A DNA stretch of 64,000 nt. Origin: Macrotrachela quadricornifera (Eukaryota; Rotifera; Eurotatoria; Philodinida; Philodinidae). A program made the position numbers and the translations under genes. Numbering within the stretch: position 1 is the stretch's first letter; each line of letters opens with the position of its first letter. The DNA lies in contig JAJEKB010021311.1 of the NCBI GenBank assembly GCA_022393335.1, positions 1,546,145 through 1,610,144 of the forward strand, in the 5' to 3' direction. Under the pieces are notes generated by a model, which ran no database searches, was not told the origin of the DNA, and saw nothing but the letters and a program-made list of their open reading frames with translations. Of the stretch, positions 23,713 through 35,744 are shown in pieces.

Positions 23713-25716
23713 TTATTCATTCAAATGATCGGTAAGAATATTCCATTTTTCATCTTCTTTGTTGATTAATGTTAAATCAACAACCCACAAATTTCCATAT
23801 TGTTCAACTTCATCAATTTGAAAGACAGATGCCATGGAAAAAAGAACTTCATCTTCATCTTCATAAACACTTTGATAATCAATTTTAGCAAATGGAATTG
23901 AATGAGGAACATTCATATCAACATTTATTTGATAAACAACAAATGCTTCTATCTCTGGATTATCAAGTGAACCATCACCAGAAAAGAAAATAGCTGCATT
24001 TATATCATTTGTTGTTGAGAAAAAACTATTCATTGATATCAATTGTCGAATATTTTCACGAAGTTTTTCCAATTCTATAATCTGCATTCGTTGTCCACGA
24101 TACAATGTTAATATTGATTGATTGATAGATAAAGATTTAATATAAGGAGTTCGTAATTGAGCTAATTGATTATGTAAATCATAAATATAATAACGTAGTT
24201 TAAAAATTGTATCGATATCTTCTAATCGAAGTGATTTATTGAGAAGACGATGAAGAAATTTACCAGTTGTATACCATTTTATTGCATCTTCATGAGAATA
24301 AGTTTCTTCGAATTTCTTAATCTCATTTAAATCAGTTGGAATGCTACTATATTTAATTTGACACATTTCAATCATTTCTTTCCAAGCAAATTCAGTTTGA
24401 TCAAGACGTAACATAAGATCAATAAATAGTTGAAATGCAAGAAAAGAACTATTTTCAATGTTGAGATACCGAGTAAAAAGTTGTTGATGACAACCAGAAA
24501 AAAAACTTTTTTCACCAATAGTTGCTTTCAATAGATTAATTGCCGTACAAAATTGTTGATCATCTTCATCAACAGCTGTCAAATCAATATTCCATCGATT
24601 ATATTTAAATTTAACTCGATCAATACGAAACAACGATCGTAATGTAAATAAATACTCTCGTTCCATTTCGAATTTACTTAAATGCTCAATATTTGCAAAA
24701 ACTGTTTTCGTACTATTTAAGTCGATAATTATTTTAAATAAAACAGATTGCAACGATATATCATTTGAACTACTACATTGAGTGAACGTTTCGGCAATCT
24801 TTCGATCGATGGAGGTGGATAAAAAAGAAGTCATTGTGATTCGTTTACCAACTTTTTTTTTTAGTCTAGTGATGTTCTTTATATGAAGACGTTGACCTCG
24901 ATACAACTTTACTCGTTTTGAGCTAAATGTCTTGATGTCGTTTAGTCGTAAGTGTTGAAGACTTTTATCGAGATCTTGAATATATGCTCGCCATAAAAAT
25001 ATTTCGTTAATATTATTACTGCGTAATGCCTTGTTCAGGTTGTCATAAAAGAAGCAGGCTGTGGTATACCACCAGATAGAGTCCGCTGCTTTGTATTTAC
25101 GCTCAAATTCGTGAATGCGGTTGAGTTCATATGAGCCATCTTGATAGAAACTACGAATCTGAGGAAATATTTCACTTCTTGCAGTGTCACTGTATTGTAA
25201 ATGATCAAGAACATTAAAAAGGAATCGATACCAGAAAAACTTTGGACTGTCTTGAAGTACATACTGAAATCCTTCAGTCACAATCTTATGAGATCTTATT
25301 CTGTCAATATCACATCGGATCTTTGTAGATAATGAATAAATGTTATCAAATATTCCACGAAATTGCCGACCAAGCAATAATTGGTTGTTGTACAATTCAT
25401 TATCAAATAAATAAATATATGATAGTTGTGGCACTATTTTGAGCAAAATATTGCGAGCAAACTCAATGGATCGATTAGAAATAATGAGCATTTTCAGAAT
25501 ATCTTTAACATCATCTTGAATTATTAAATCCACACAATTATTGATAGTGTTTACTCAAAAATAATGACAATCAGGAAGATAATGAAATTCTTGACGTAAA
25601 CTGGTGTCGTCGAAACAAGTATCAAGTAATGCAATAATAAAGATTTTGGATGATGGTGGCTTAGAAGTATTGTGTAATTTAAGTGTGCGAGCAAATAAAC
25701 GTGATCGCGTGGCCAT
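23713..25716 (-). pseudogene. ADP-ribosyltransferase paralog with a premature TGA at codon 54
   Basis: Aligned to the intact paralog at 12627-14630, translation should start at the ATG at 25716. The frame is the same, but codon 54 is TGA (25557-25555) where the paralog has CGA for arginine. After the stop the frame is open for over 600 codons and keeps both ART domains: LYRGQ, SFLSTS and ERE in the first, LYRGQ, SFFSTT and EDE in the second. An in-frame ATG at 25491 could give a 591-aa protein lacking part of the N-terminal domain, so activity is not excluded. The first ART core has the canonical YRG that the intact paralog has changed to FRG, so the broken copy is paradoxically closer to consensus there. 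A single C-to-T change explains the stop; an assembly error should be ruled out. Confidence 0.8.
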
Positions 25717-25970
25717 TATATTCTATTGTTAAAGATAGAACTGGTATTGTTTTTACACTAATAAAAGAGAAAGCCTTTTTTTATTTCTCAATATCTTCAC
25801 ATCATTGATAAGATGCAAAAGATTGATAAGTGACGATAGAAAATTAGTTTTATGATGAATAACTTTTTAGTGATTAATATTTGGAGGACGCTTCACTAAA
25901 TAAGACTTCATTCTGTTTTATAGATAAAAAGATACCACTGTCTATATCTTGTTTGCTAATATTCAGAACG

Positions 25971-26655
25971 TTGACCAGAGGTAGTGCGATTGTTTAAACT
26001 TTGAGAAGTTGTAAAAATATTTTAATTAATGTTGTAGCACGAATGAAGAACATTTGAAAACAAAAAAATAATGCGCAGTAGGATATTCTGTGCTAATGAG
26101 GATTAGGAGATTCCATCATATTTTCTCTGAACAGGGTTAGGGTCGTTTTTGCTATATATATTCCATCAAATATTTTCGAATCAGGAATATTTTACTCATT
26201 GAAAAATACTCTGGTTTACTTTGTAGTCTTGTAAGAAATAAGATCAACTTTTCAGTCTGTAAAATCCGATCATTCTCGTACAACTAATATTATTTCTCGA
26301 AACGAAAATTTTACCAGATTGACGAGAAATTCTGTCGTCTTGAGTCGTTTCTTTCCGGAAGCTGAAGCATTATCAAATACAAATTACGAAATTTCTTTAC
26401 GAGTTTTGCCACCGTAAGTGGTTACTTTTGTCATAACTGTCGAATAAGGAAGATCTCTAGGCGTAAAAGACATAATAATATGTCTTTAAAATGAAAGATT
26501 AAATAGTTTTTGAATTGCCTGTGATTTCATAGTGGTTACTTTTTCGCGAAGCGAAATATTGGGAAAATTTCTACTGTATGCTTGTTTTTCAATCTTTCAA
26601 CTTTTTAAGGTGTTACATTCCCGACATCTCCACATCGCGCCACTCCTGATGTCAA
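25971..26655. mobile_element. 685-bp insertion with imperfect TTGAC terminal inverted repeats
   Basis: Present only in duplication copy B. Copy A runs uninterrupted across the corresponding point near 14960. The ends start TTGAC and share a diverged AG.GTAGTG-CGAT / AGGAGTGGCGCGAT block in inverted orientation over about 20 bp. There is no transposase frame inside. Superfamily and target duplication are unresolved, but the comparison of the copies shows a discrete insertion (or, less likely, a precise deletion from copy A). Confidence 0.65.
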
Positions 26656-26912
26656 CTGTAAAATAAATTGAAATAATTTGTTACATAAACCCAAATAGCA
26701 TATTTATCTATTATATTGAGAAATCTCACCCGAATATTTTGATCACTATAAACCAATGTAATTCTACGCAATTTTCCTAAAAAAAAGTAAAATCGCATTT
26801 TTCTAATATAGAAGAATTGTTTCTTTACCTTTTTTTTAATATGTTAATGATAAAAAAAAAAATATCTAAATGGCGTCAATTTTTCTAATTAAATCTCTTA
26901 ACAATTTTCCAG

Positions 26913-27150
26913 AGCATCTCGACAAATTTATGAATTGCCAAAGAGTCTCTACCTTGAGCTTCCGGAAAATTATAAGAAAAAGGAGAAAATTTTCGACGTA
27001 AGTTTTGCTAAGAGTCTCAAACAGTCAAAAAAAGAAATGGATGCCAAAATAACAGTCACTTATTCATCGGATTATTTGCGAGACACTTTGTCATTCTGCA
27101 GTTATACGATGTCATTCATGCGAAAAAAATTCATGCATGCATTTATATAA
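26913..27150 (+). other. Short open frame after a plausible splice acceptor, unrecognised
   Basis: A frame of about 78 codons follows TTTTCCAG at 26905-26912 and encodes a lysine-rich sequence (RQIYELPKSLYLELPENY...). There is no upstream exon or homology that I can name. A GTAAGT lies inside it at about 26999. It may be a chance frame or a stray exon. Confidence 0.2.
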
Positions 27151-30100
27151 AAAACAGAAGGAAAGAAAAATAAATTTTTTTTCGCATAAATGATATTATA
27201 TACAACAGAACGATAAAAGCGACTTGACGAGTGAATGAATGATTATTATTTTGCATATTCCTAATAATGTAATAAAATAAAAAGCTTCATTATTCTTCCC
27301 GCTCAATCTAAATAAAATTCGATTTCTCACAAAAGATATGTTGTGATTTTTCATTGCTGTATTTAATTCAAATATTTATTCAAATCGACTGCAATAATAC
27401 AAATCACTTATGTGTCAAATAGACCTATCAAAATGCATTGGCAAGTTTTGATCCATTTATATGAAATGAGTACGTTATTACTATTTTAAAAAAAGTCTGT
27501 AAATTCTTATGTCATTTATCATCCGATTATGTTTTCATATAAATTCAATAGAATCCTATAACATTAACTGGAACGGAAGATCTGTAAGATATATCGAAAA
27601 AATCTAATAGCAATACAGAAAATGATAGTATGGATTTAAATAATGGTGCCATTACATCAATTTGACTAACAACTGTAAAAGATTACTTCTATTGCAAAGT
27701 CAAACTGTAATGAACACTTATATATACATAAAATAATATAAAAAGTTTCAGATAAAATTTTTCTCGATGATATAAATAAAAAAAGATACATGTAAAAAGT
27801 TATCAGTTATCATGCACATTGAAGTAATTAGTCTTTCGACTCGACTTTAATCATTTCCAACAGCAAACTCTAATATTGAAACATTTCATTTCTAGTCTTT
27901 AGACAAAAACATGTTTTTATTAATTTAATATATGTGTATGACATTGAAATCATTGTGAGAAAATTTCACTGTTATATTTAATAAAATTATCTTTTACACA
28001 TTGTGACTCAACTGCTTTTGCATATAGTTCAATAAATAAATGCATTGCATACCCTGAATAATTAATATTTATTCATATTTTAAGAAAAATCGCAGTAAAC
28101 AGATCATTTCAAAGATAACTTTTAGAACAATTCGTCTAGTGCAGTTGTTATTGAAATGGATAATTAAATTCATGTAATATTTTTCACGACAATGGCATCT
28201 AACATTTAAATTATAACATGTATTCTTTATCGGTTTATTTCGACCATTTTACCTTCTATGAAAAAGACAATGAACATGTCCAAAACGCAAAAGAGAGAAA
28301 ATTATATATATATTATTTCTTATCGTTAATAAAAAAATTAATTCGGTGATCACTAATAGTGTGTCAAAATGTCTACTTCCGATATTTATTACATTGAAAA
28401 ACTCAACAGTTCTGCTATTTATCTAAATCGATATATGATTCCTGTATGTCATATCTTGGATAATGTTAGAAATCTATTAAGTGCATTAATATTTGCAAAA
28501 AAATCTTAGAAAAAAATATTTGGGTTTTTTATTTTAATATTTGTCTATTTTTCAATTCATATTATATAAATTCAGCTGTATTTCCGGCTCTTCTCTTTGG
28601 TTTTAATATTAATCTGTACAATTGAAACACTACCATATGTAATTTGAAATGTTTTTTGGGGTTTATATATTTATTTTTCTTTGGATGATTTCTCGTCTTC
28701 ATTTTGATTATGAGACTTTATTTAAAAAAAGCTTGTTGGCGCAGCTCCTTTGGGGCTAAAATGTGGAACTCACGCATGTATTTCGTCTTGAATAAACTGG
28801 TATAAAATACATAACGTAAAAATCCTTTCTAGACTATAGTTGCTTTCCAATATAATCTACAATTAAAACAAAAGTCTCTTTTTCTCTGCAATTGGAATAG
28901 CTTCTTTTGTATGCCGGCGCCTCGTTCCTAATTTTACATTGTTGCTATCCGTTCATTATTTTTCATTTTCACATTTTTTTAATTTAACATCATGATTTTC
29001 TTAATATGATAGTGTTATTCTTCTTATTCTAACATTATTATCCTTTTAATTATTGATTTAACTTAAGGAAGCCCCCTCCTTACAAAAGTCGATTTTTCCA
29101 AACAAAAATTAATATTGAGTTATTTTTTATAGAAAAGTGCGTTAGAATCTCCGCTGTTAGAATATGTATAGGTTTTCAAAAAGAGAACGGTTTTTCATAA
29201 ACTTGTCGAAAAAATAGCCTACCACTATATCATGAGGTTCAATAAGTTTTTTTTATGATTTTTTAAAACTTTTTTTTTTGAAAAAAATTGTTCTAATATT
29301 TGTACAAACACTGAATAGATCATTTTTACGTCGATCTTTGTACGTCTTTAAATCCTCTAGAAATGGATTTTGTATTTTTCATCTATCCTCGACAATGAAC
29401 ATGTATAATTGACGTATAGTCTGTAAGAATGTATCTAAGGAAATTTAGACTTTTTGCAAGAAGTGAATTTTTCCATTTGTTACAATGAATTCTATGAAGT
29501 TAGCATTGACCAATTCTGTCGATTTTCTTATCAAATAAATAAAAAATATGATATGGTCAAATCGGATTAAGATGGAAATCAATAGTTTAAGAAAGAAAGA
29601 AAAAACAAAGAATGTAGGCATTTTTTTATGTTTCTCTATATTAGTTGGATAGATGAGACGAGCAGAGTTCTCTCGCTAGATAACGAGAAAAATCAGTCAT
29701 AAGAATTTCCAGGTTCATACAAATCATGTGTTTATTTATTCAATCGAAAAAAGACAAGAGCATTTTCTACTATGTAATACAAAATGAATATTCAACAAGC
29801 GTGATTTTCTCTCGTTTAAGTTAATCCTATGTAAAATTATTAAATTTGATTCTATTCAAGTCATATATACATTAGAGTTCTTGATAGTGAATGATTTTTT
29901 CGTTGAGTTAAAATGATATAAGATGATTTATTTGATTTAATTTTGATTTTCGGCTGATCTAGATCAGTTGTTTTCCTCTTGCAAAAGTCACTAAAATTAG
30001 AATATTTCGTCAGAAATATGCTAGCTACCCGAACTCTTTTCAGGGTATTCATAGTTCATCCGTATTTACATGATACACATAGTCTTGATTCAAAAGCAAT

Positions 30101-30617
30101 TAGATAATTAGAGCTTTTTCCTCGTCAATGATATATAGATATATTTTCTGCTACACTTCGTCAAGAGAGAGAGTCTAGTCTCAGGAAATAAAATTTATAT
30201 AATCTTCAATATTCATTTTCTCCTCCAAATGTCAGAGTTGATTAACCACAAGAATCATAAAAAAACTGCTAAAATTGAAGAAAATCTTATTTTCAATTAT
30301 GTTAAATAAACACTTGGAAAATTGTAAAACCTCTCTTCCTAAACGACACTTTTTCGTCAATGACAAATTCGTTATATCACTCACAATGCGAAAGTAATTT
30401 CACAACATTGCAGAAAGAGGAACAAACATTTTTTTCCTGTCAAAAAGAATCACGTTTTTCAAATCTTTTCTGATACTCTTACTAAACTTCAATCAGTGTG
30501 CATGTAGACGGGCGATGATACACTTTTCGAACAGTGTTTAGTAATAAAAAAGAAATATTTACTTTGGACTTTTATCGCAATTGAGTTTTAAAGTGTACCT
30601 TCGAAACTAAAGATAAA
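27151..30617. other. Intergenic, no supported gene
   Basis: 3.4 kb of AT-rich sequence with no coding signal, RNA gene or repeat that I can support. The 300-600 bp before the LRR gene presumably contain its promoter, but no element can be named. Confidence 0.5.
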
Positions 30618-31145
30618 ATGTCGTATAATACATCTACCTCAAACGATTCTCAAAATAACAGAATACGAGATCTTATAAAAGTTTCTCAAAATGAATATTA
30701 TTGGAATTTCTACGGTGAGAAGCTTATTGATTCTGATATTGAATTAATCGCAAATGAATTGAAACGAGCAAATGAACACTGTCAAGTGCTTGATTTATTC
30801 AAAAACAAGATTACGTCTAAAGGTGCCCTCTATTTAAGTGAAATGTTGAAGGTAAATCGAACGCTTCAAATTCTCAATCTTCGTTGGAATCAAATTGATG
30901 ATGATGGTGCAAAAAGTCTGTTCGATGTTTTAGAAGATGGGAATAGAACTCTTGAACGCCTTCATCTCGACCTCAATCAAATTACAGACAAAAGTGTCGA
31001 AAGTATATTGGAAATGATCAATGGAAATCGAACATTAACGCTATTAATTCTCACTGATAATCAAATATCAGAACATAATCAACGACAATTAGAGAAGGCA
31101 GGCCAACTGAGAGAACCACGTCCTCTAGATGTTAGATTTTATTAA
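30618..31145 (+). CDS. Small leucine-rich repeat protein (ribonuclease-inhibitor type)
   Basis: Intact single exon, 175 aa, ATG in a good context (AAAATGTCG). Four consecutive repeats of about 28 residues span residues 53-165, with the RI-type signature N-R-T-L-x-x-L-x-L-x-x-N-Q-I repeated three times (NRTLQILNLRWNQI, NRTLERLHLDLNQI, NRTLTLLILTDNQI). RI-type LRRs form a curved protein-binding scaffold as in NLR receptors and RNH1. No NACHT, kinase or membrane domain is attached, so this is a bare recognition module of cytosolic type. Similar short LRR proteins are numerous in bdelloids. Partner unknown. Confidence 0.85.
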   Translation: MSYNTSTSNDSQNNRIRDLIKVSQNEYYWNFYGEKLIDSDIELIANELKRANEHCQVLDLFKNKITSKGALYLSEMLKVNRTLQILNLRWNQIDDDGAKSLFDVLEDGNRTLERLHLDLNQITDKSVESILEMINGNRTLTLLILTDNQISEHNQRQLEKAGQLREPRPLDVRFY

Positions 31146-32183
31146 CTTTGCTTCTCTGTGAAAAGTTTATTTCTATTTGACGTAATTAATTTTCTTCTTT
31201 TATTTAATATTCTATTAAAAATATAAAATTTATGTAAACTAATTAGATGTACATTATACCGATCAATGTTTGAATCCAGAGAAACAAATTAACTTCGATA
31301 AGACACAAGCATTATACAGTGCTCAGGCTATTGGATTTCTTAAATTTGATATATTCTTAGACTGGAATAAAGAGGAAAAATATTAATTGGATAAATGAGT
31401 TAAAATATTTAGATTATTGAATCTCTTCCAAGATTGATCGAGGAAAAGTAATCAAAATAATGATGACGAAAGCTTATTTTCGTTCGATATTTTGCCGTTA
31501 TTCACTTGGATCTTTCCCCCTATTTCTACTATTTTGCGAAAAGCAAAGAAACGATCTTTTCCATTTATATTAGAGTTGTCTTCATCGGTTCATGTCTTGT
31601 GTACAATGAAATGAAAATTTTGTTTTGCTTTTGCACTTGACGAAGTCGCTCTCAAAGATTGATGTGTACGTTACTGAGGAAATATATTTGACTGACCTAG
31701 CTGACTCTAGTAATGATAAACTTCTAGAAAAATCCAAACTGAACCAATTCAGTAAGACGTGGTCTCAGAACGAATTTCCTATAAAGTGTTTAGAAGATCA
31801 AAGCGATTTGCGGTTTATACATCACTAAATGAAAAGGCTGTTAGCTAGTATTCTTTTGCTTTCTTCCTGGTATCTATCTCTAATTTCGAAATGGAAGATG
31901 TGTTACTTGTCCATGACTTTCCTGGAATACTTTGTGGTAGTTAAAGACATTCGAAAATATACTTTCGTATTTAGATAAATCTATCAACTATTAACATGTC
32001 ACACGTCTCTTGCCAGCAAGTACAATGTGGGTAGTAATGTTGTAAGAATTGCGTTTGGTTGTTTCCTGTTTGTGGTTCTTTCTTCTCTTTTATTTTTGTA
32101 AAAGATTTGTACTATCGGGATTACTCAGATCACATTTATTGCAAAATAAATAAATAAAAATGTGCATTCACTACTCCCTCTTA
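31146..32183. other. Intergenic, no supported gene
   Basis: A 67-codon frame at 31625-31828 has no recognisable motif. Nothing else is seen. Confidence 0.45.
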
Positions 32184-32530
32184 CACAGTGGGAAGCTTTA
32201 GCAGAACCAGGCAGACATACGATTCTCTCGCTTAGGAATAGACATATACTTCTAAAAAAATTGCTTCTACGATAATAAAACGCGTTCTCCAAAAAAATTG
32301 TTTTTCGAAAAAATGTGACTGGGAGATTTCAGGTCTAGTCCCCGGCCATATTTTTAAAAAAACTTTTTTTTTAGAAATATGTTGAGACTTCTATCATTCA
32401 ATGTATTTTAAGACACTGGTTCCAGGTATAATCTTAGTTTTTCTTTAAAGCACAACATGGATGTCTAAAACTGGATTTCCAATCAGAGACGTAGGGCTTT
32501 AGGACATCCCGTAAAATTGCCTAGCTCTTC
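32184..32530. mobile_element. Fragment of a second CACAGTG (Transib-like) element
   Basis: Starts with CACAGTGGGAAGC, and the AGGCAGACAT box begins 18 bp after the heptamer, the same spacing as at the right end of 18519-19712. Inward sequence matches that element's right arm in order: a GTTTTTCGAAAAAAT-like A/T block, GTTGAG...ATCATTC.ATGTA, and TAAAACTGGATTT. The other terminus is absent, so the copy is truncated. Confidence 0.6.
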
Positions 32531-32673
32531 CACGGCAATGGGTTCCACCAGTGGAATCTGCCTCATTTTCAAAATAAAGTAAAAATAAAACACTCTTTTC
32601 CTTTGTTTTTCGATCATAAGTTTCGACGTATGGTATTATCTACTCTGCCTCAGTATTGTTTGAACTATTTATT

Positions 32674-33440
32674 TCATAGCATGATGTTTTTCGATAAGCA
32701 ACCAAGACAATAAAATTTGTCACAATCTAAACAGAATGTTTCTAATTTCTTTGTTATTGCATTACTCGTTTTCTTTAATTTTTGCTGTCTAACTTTTGCG
32801 TAGCAGCCAGCACAATATCTTTGGACATCGAGATCAGGTTTTTCTATCTCTTCGAGCTTATAATTCGGTTTGTTGAACATTCTCTTGGAGCAGGTTTTAG
32901 ATTCTCGAATCGTATACCAAGAAGTAAGGATACTACAAGTCTTTTACAAAACTATAGCATCGTCATGTGGCTTGTGTCATAATTTTCTTTATAAATCAAA
33001 TAAGCATTTACTATTGATATCCCAAACATTATCTCAAATGCAACCTTGTGATATCATTTTTTAGACCGTCGGAGGTATATATGATATGGTGATAACTGAT
33101 CAAATCAACCTATAGCATGTTTTCCTTCCTTATAATCAATGATAATTTGTCGCTTCATGATGGATTCATTTGTTTTATTAGGTTTTTCTGTCTCTATCAA
33201 AGTAACGAAATGGGATGGCTTTGTGGATATCATGAAAAGATTCCTTTTTTTCTTTTCATTTAATTAGTTTGATACTATTGTTGCTCTGGAGTCTATAAAC
33301 TTCATTACACGTGAGCTTTTTCTGAACTATTTCATGCGCTAATCCAATATGATTGCTTCTCAATGTTTCAATAAGATACGATGATATCCCAAGAGACCAT
33401 CTCCTAAATCCATTACGATAGTCTGCATGTACCCAACATC
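32674..33440 (-). pseudogene. Decayed piggyBac transposase, C-terminal half
   Basis: Read on the minus strand, conserved blocks appear in the correct order but in shifting frames: LDLMDGLLG-like (MDLGDGLLG, near 33370-33410), TLRSN.IGL..EIVQKKL..(G)EVYRLQS, a lysine-rich strand, HFVTLIETEKPNKT, DQLSPYHIYLRRS, KVAFEIMFGISIVNAYLIYK, and finally a cysteine-rich tail C-x2-C...C-x2-C-x4-C-x2-C (32674-32880). These match the DDE_Tnp_1_7 core and C-terminal zinc-binding domain of piggyBac transposases. Several stops and frameshifts make it a pseudogene. No TTAA-flanked terminal repeats were found nearby, and it is not clearly the source of the element at 17356-18043. Confidence 0.8.
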
Positions 33441-35605
33441 AGACATTGAATTCTGGATTAATGATAAACATATAGAATATGTAATAAAAAATATGATAGA
33501 TAATGCGTCGAGAATCGAGGTAGTAGTAAATGGGTTAATCAATTCTTATGGGAATATGTTTTTTAATCATTCGTTTTTGTTCGAATATAGGCAAGCTCTT
33601 TATTTTCATATTTTTTTTCATATTAGAAAATTTATTCAGTAGATTTTCTATCTACATAATAAACAAAAAATTTATCATTAATAAGATAGGTATTGTGTAG
33701 AATTTAATCAACAAAAGGTATTATTTTTAGATAGCACATGAGGTGCGTCCGAATATCAATTAGGATATATTTTAAGTATCAGAAAGAAAATATCTTTTTC
33801 TTTTTTAATAAATATGAATATTATTCATGTAGCAGCTTCATCTGAATTTACAAAAATGTCGATAAATGTTTCTCTTGATATTATGATGAATGCATTTTTA
33901 TCTGTGTAATAGTAATAGGTATTGTCATATGAATATTATCAACAATTTTTAATTGTATTTTATAGTGTTAATCATTCGATACCATGAAAACAGTTCGTAA
34001 TGACTTTTTAAATATTATTTACTCTGCTCTTATGATTAATCCATAGTATCCAAATGAATAATAATAAAAAAAACAAATTTTCAATGTTGGTCCATCGCTT
34101 CATTAATAAGATTAAATGTTTGTGTAAATATTTAAATAATAACTTATTTAATTTTATTTTCTAAATTTTGATAGCTTTAATTCAAGATTTTGTCTTCTCC
34201 CTCTCATAGGCACTTAGCAAGGATCTTCCTATGGACTGTAGTAACCGAGTAGTATTTTAAATCCTATTTAGATAGAATATAATATAAAATGAAATATAGT
34301 TTTTAGTCTAAAAATATGTCGTTTTTTTATATTAATTTAAACTATGTGTTTATTCTTGAATGCATCTCTGAATATTTTCAAAAGATTGATTAGTCATTTC
34401 TTTTTATTAATGTCATACAATAATGTTCAACTAAATAAAATCTACGGTGTATACAAAAGAGAATATATGAGTTGCTTAAAGTAGAGAACTGACTATTTTA
34501 TATACATGCTTAACAATTTGAATATTTATTAGTTCTCTCCATGATAATGTTTAATTTGAATGAGAACCATATGTAGAGCATAGAAACTTCCTACACCAAT
34601 TTTTGTTCAATGTAAAATGAATCATTTTTATCTCATTGATTGGTTATTTATTTTTCATTCATCTAATGATATTATTCTTTAAGTCTTTTCAGTGTTATAA
34701 TTTATATGATAACATAGAGTATTTCAAGACAAAATTCAATCTTTTTCAATGATGGTTCTCGATTTTATGGATTAAAATCGATCCTTATTCAAAGTAACTG
34801 AAATTCAGTAAGTTTCATAAAATTCAATGATATTATTCAGTTTCAAACATATTCAATAGAAAAAGAAAACATTTTTACACTTTCAACTGTTTCGTTTCAA
34901 AATTCGTTAGGATGCAGAATCGATGAATTTACACAGAACTTTACATGCTTCCAAAACGCACTAAATTTTATTTCAAAATAATTTTTAAAAAATTCTCATC
35001 CATCACTGCCTACAAGTAAGTATTAGTTCCATTGTTTCGCTTATATTTCCATCATTTTTTGTTTATTCAGGTTGGATAACGTCTCAATGTTTATTTTTAA
35101 AATCTCCATTTTTGACACCAAGTGTTTTTATTGTGAATCTTTTTTCAGTGTGATAATCATTGTGGGAGAAGTCAAACACAATTCATGTTGTAGAAGAGTT
35201 CGCGCTCTACAAAATCCATGTGAAGGTTTTGAGAAAAAAGTTTCAGGAAGGACTCAAAAATGTGAAGAACTACTAATTTATGACATAAATTTGTGTCTTT
35301 TGGTCTTGTATTTTGTAGATTTTCGTTAGAAGAATAATGATTTGACCAAAACTAATATCAAATTCTGAATCAATACAATAACCTGAGTCGATCCATCTAT
35401 ATCTCGAATATTTCTGAAACTTTCCATTTTTAATCAAAAAAGGATCCATCTACTTTCCCTCAACGACTAACTGAACCCTGAACAGAGTAGGAAAAACTCG
35501 TTGTATCGTCGAAGAGCAATAATGTACTCTTCAAAGATGACCACAGTCCACCACCTAAATTTAAGATAAACCCCAACAATTTTATATGAATCGATGTGCT
35601 GACAA
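33441..35605. other. Intergenic, no supported gene
   Basis: AT-rich. The first few hundred bases may still hold an unrecognisable N-terminal part of the piggyBac pseudogene on the minus strand. An 85-codon frame at 35072-35329 has no recognisable feature. Confidence 0.4.
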
Positions 35606-35697
35606 AGCCTCTTTCCAACGGTGAAAACTGCAGCTCTTTATCTCATTTCTATCAAAAGATATTCGAAAAATACCCACCCGCCTTATATTTTAAAATG
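35606..35697 (+). repeat. Diverged copy of the inverted repeat at 59861-60385
   Basis: Shares the string GAAAACTGCAGCTCTTTATC and neighbouring blocks (CTATCAAAAG.TATTCGAAAA, then CC.CCTTATATTTT) with both arms of the 59.9-60.4 kb inverted repeat. A third dispersed copy of that family. Confidence 0.65.
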
Positions 35698-35744
35698 GGC
35701 AGTAGACAAAATTAGGTAAATTGATATTCACCGTTTTGCTAATA

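Larger units (their letters stand above)
23695..26870. repeat. Segmental duplication, copy B, with a 685-bp insertion
   Basis: Corresponds to 12606-15180. Homology covers the ADP-ribosyltransferase locus and its 5' flank, is interrupted by 25971-26655, and resumes at about 26660-26865. Confidence 0.85.

Noticed and set aside
26140..26155. GGGTTAGGG inside the 685-bp insertion looks telomeric
   Set aside because: Only a single GGGTTAGGG occurs, with no array, and bdelloid telomeres use a different repeat.
28280..29100. Possible structured or coding region near GC-richer patches (28730, 28910)
   Set aside because: No sustained frame, inverted repeat or homologous copy within the window.
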